Shown: one piece after another, positions 61,131 through 64,000 of the stretch
Layout of the letters: each line of letters opens with the position of its first letter
Numbering within the stretch: position 1 is the stretch's first letter
Assembly (NCBI GenBank): GCA_028023455.1
Contig: JAQFVV010006272.1
Coordinates: 1,688,586 to 1,752,585, forward strand
Direction of reading: 5' to 3'
From: Epiperipatus broadwayi
Lineage: Eukaryota > Onychophora > Udeonychophora > Euonychophora > Peripatidae
DNA length: 64,000 bases
The notes under the pieces: model-generated
Seen by the model: the letters and a program-made list of their open reading frames with translations, nothing else
The model's database searches: none
Told to the model about the DNA's origin: nothing
Program-made: the position numbers and the translations under genes

Positions 61131-62048
61131 TCACTAGTAGGTTAATTTATAAATGGCTATATGTGTTGGGCAAGTGTGCCAAAGATTCCCCCTCACAATT
61201 GAGAAAAGGAGCTAGTATGTCAAGCGCTGGATTGTGTTCCTGTCATCAGGCGTGCTGACTATATAACCTGTGGTTAGCTGGCATCGGAGGTTAATCATCA
61301 AAACAAATAAAGTGCTTTGGATGGTATAGGTTTGAATTTAGCAGCCAAGAAGTGATATAGCCTGAAAATGTGATCATAGGTTATACTTTGTACAGCCTCA
61401 GTACCATTGATGTTTCATCCATCTGAGGTATTATACTTCTCTGCTTGAAGGGCCTGTCTGTTGCCATAGTGAAAGTGCAGCCTGAGTTAAAATCGAGATT
61501 TAAAGAATATAATCAGAGCGGTTTTCTCTGACTCAGTTCAATATAATAATAATGTAATGAGTGTGATAATACCTCTAAACAAGCTTTTCCATAATACATA
61601 ACTTGATTTTTTTACTAAATATCATACCATCTACAAATAGATAGTCCAAATATATTGACATTTGAGAATATTTAAGAGCTGAATAAAAAAAAAAGTAAAT
61701 TTAAAGATCTTTTAAATTAACGCAGTTTTAATTTTTTGTGTGTAATTTTTTTTAATGGACAATGAAAGTTGATTTTTGTTGTTTCAGATTATTTATCAGT
61801 AATTTAATTAAAGTTAAAAATTAGAAAGAATAAAAAAAAGACATGCCGATTGCTAATCCAGTTAAACAAAAGGAATTCCAAAGTAAAAGATTACAATTAG
61901 TAAAACCTTTCTAACTCTAATTAAATATGGTGAAAAGAATATGCTAAAAAAGAACTTTGTAACAGAAAGTTAAAAATAAATGTATAAGATTATAAACCTA
62001 AGCATCATGATAATAATAATATGCACAGAAGTTGCAAAACTGGACCAA
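61131..62048. other. mixed non-coding stretch
   Basis: 61150-61500 is GC-richer, possibly an internal or leader part of the repeat before it, with no readable protein. 61550-62048 is AT-rich with nothing recognisable. Confidence 0.4.
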
Positions 62049-62367
62049 GGTATAAAAAAAAGAGGACAACTTCGATCTGGGTCTTTTCATTTATCTTCTG
62101 GTAAGTGCTTTTAGAGTTGGATGTTTCTGTAAGAGTGACCTGGTGCAGTGAAATGCATCGGCACAGGAACACTACTCACTTGCTGAACAGAGTTGTCATG
62201 CAAGAATAGAAATGAAGCCTTGTGAAGACTGTCTTTTGCAGCAAAGAGATCGTCATAACCATGCTTCTTGCTCCAACTATGGAATGACCAGAAAAGCAAA
62301 GATGCCGGCAGAAGGGATCAATTAAATCTCAATGAGCTCAGGATCTCACAAATCTACACAAACTTAA
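62049..62367 (+). other. possible two-exon non-coding transcript region
   Basis: A TATAAAAAAAA tract at 62051 is followed by about 40 bp ending TTCTG|GTAAGTGC (donor near 62101). GTCTTTTGCAG|CAAAGAG (acceptor near 62239) opens a second segment that ends at TTAATG|GTAAGC (donor near 62370). All three splice-like sites are on the plus strand in consistent order, and the region is GC-richer than its flanks. The second segment has no long frame. The 62-codon minus-strand frame over the same bases (62111-62299) has no recognisable domain, so coding on either strand is unproven. Confidence 0.3.
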
Positions 62368-62370
62368 TGG

Positions 62371-63089
62371 TAAGCTTAACTATTCATATCCTGATTGTGA
62401 CTAATGAACTATTTGAAATTTATAAGCTTATAATATAACCCCGATAGAGACATTCCCTGATTTATGAGACATTTTGATCCATGGATTATTTTATAAAGAG
62501 AGAACAGAAAGGAATGGACAGTGTTAATTATGTGAAGTGATTACCTGGATTGGCATGCATGTCCTTTCTAATTAATAATAATAACTTATCATTAAATATT
62601 TTAATTGGACAATAAAATATTTACCTTTAAGATCACTATCATCTGTACATTATTAATTTTAGTTATTTATTTTAGTTTATTACAACTTAAATCGTTTATG
62701 CTTAAATGTATAATTTACCTTTGTCAATAATTACTAAGCTCCGGGAATAATATTCTCTAAAAAAATAAATAAAGTTACGGAAAATTATAAAAACCCCAAT
62801 CTTTTAGTTACTTGCATCAAAATTGTGGAATATGAAGAAGTTAGGAGTCTATTGACTATGGCGCCTTCTTATAAATTAAAACTAACTTTGTCTGCAATCC
62901 TGGTCGTAATAATTAGTAGGCCAAATATAGCTATATTTTACAAATGCGAAAAAGATATTTTCTTATCCATAGCTTGATTAACTTACATTTTATAATGTGT
63001 AAAATAAGGTCTACCAGAAACTAGCAAAACAGGAAAACGTTACAATATAATTATATGCACAGCAACTCAATGACATAAGAAACTAGAAT
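62371..63089. other. AT-rich non-coding stretch
   Basis: No gene or repeat recognised. Confidence 0.45.
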
Positions 63090-63212
63090 AAAATGCATTA
63101 AGAATGTGAAAAATGATGGACTATGACTAAAGATGACCAAGTATATCATTTAAAATGCATTAAAAATATGGAAAATGATGGCTGTCCATGCCAAAAAGGA
63201 TCAAGTATATCA
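63090..63212. repeat. 62-bp tandem duplication
   Basis: Two copies with a 62-bp period. Each opens AAAATGCATTAA, then RAAAATGATGG, and ends CAAGTATATCA. The second half is more diverged. Confidence 0.8.
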
Positions 63213-64000
63213 GTAATTTAGCTATCCTTTCTACCAAGAATTTTATATATACATACAATATATTAAAATGAAATTATTCTAAAAAACTTAATTTAAAAAA
63301 AATTAATCATTTAAATTTTTTTATAATCTACTGATATCAACATAATTTTCCCTTAATAATTATTAGAAAAATAACAAAATTTTATTTATAGTCGTCCAAC
63401 ATCTTTTTAATATTAGTTTTGTTGTTCTTTTTAATTGAAAAATATTTTAATATATGTATTTTTTTGTTTGACGTTGCTGTAATCTTTAAACAGTCATATC
63501 TAATATACATAATATTCATTTGTCAGTTTTCTTCGTTAAGAATATCAATAAAAGTTGAATTGTCAAGTAAATAAAATCTAATGAAAAAGTTTTAAAATAT
63601 AGTTAACAAATCATTAATTTAACTTCAGACAAGAAATTAATTTTAATTTATTGACAGTAAGCTTATAAATAATTTAAATACAAACAATCTCTTTTTTAAA
63701 AAAATCTTAAAGTTGACGACGGAGGAATGAAGAGAATCAAAAAAATCATTTTGTTGAAATATTTATAAATTTCCATTTCTTGCTTTCATTATATAAATAT
63801 AAAAAGCAATACTCATAGAAGTAAATATACAACAGAATTTATTTGTTTTAGTTAATTAATTTTCTTTTTCAAAATTGTTGAAATACAATGTTCTTAAAAA
63901 TTTCCAAAATAATTAATATTTAACATATGCATCCACTTACAGTAAAAATGGATTCTGTAAGTTTTATCAAATAAATTAAAAATCTCCGTGAGGTAGCTTA
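63213..64000. other. AT-rich non-coding stretch
   Basis: No gene or repeat recognised to the end of the window. Confidence 0.45.

Overview
The window reads as nuclear DNA of an AT-rich animal, most likely an invertebrate. By eye it is roughly 70-75% A+T. It has no long open reading frames over 64 kb, no bacterial gene layout or ribosome binding sites, and many microsatellites (CA/TA, GT, TC, AAT). It carries several decayed retroelement classes found together in metazoans: Ty3/gypsy LTR elements, Penelope-like, Jockey-like and RTE-like elements. I cannot name the species or phylum from this alone.

Layout. 1-5.5 kb: non-coding, with tandem duplications and a fold-back (MITE-like) element at 4027-4166. 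5.5-6.8 kb: a dispersed repeat with a diverged partner at 25.06-26.2 kb. 10.3-12 kb: a second fold-back, one possible minus-strand exon and a minus-strand gypsy remnant (protease to RT). 14-22.9 kb is the most structured part. Two copies of one gypsy family lie head to head (minus strand 14080-14867, plus strand 18781 to about 21830). Between them are an open Penelope-like GIY-YIG endonuclease fragment (14941-15468), a third fold-back, a GC-richer block of unknown origin and a tRNA-like repeat. Next comes an LTR (22117-22939) with a TATA box, a poly(A) signal and, directly after its CA end, an initiator-Met-type primer binding site.

30.1-34.9 kb: a nearly full-length but heavily mutated gypsy element on the minus strand, with gag, protease, RT, RNase H and integrase in order, a polypurine tract and alignable LTR ends on both sides. 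34.9-36.6 kb: a fourth fold-back, then a Jockey-like LINE remnant on the plus strand. 37.8-39.9 kb and about 57-59.1 kb: two colinear copies of one RTE-like LINE on the minus strand. 41.6-42.3 kb and 60.55-61.13 kb: two diverged copies of another, LTR-like repeat. The rest is AT-rich sequence with minisatellites and simple repeats.

Host genes. No complete host gene is visible. Three short stretches look like exons with plausible splice sites (10560-10691 minus, 40473-40564 minus, 50360-50527 plus), and a possible spliced non-coding unit lies at 62.05-62.37 kb. None is recognised. The window is best seen as intronic or intergenic sequence filled with dead retroelements. I found no convincing new biological system. 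The head-to-head gypsy pair with its unexplained interior is the best place to look.
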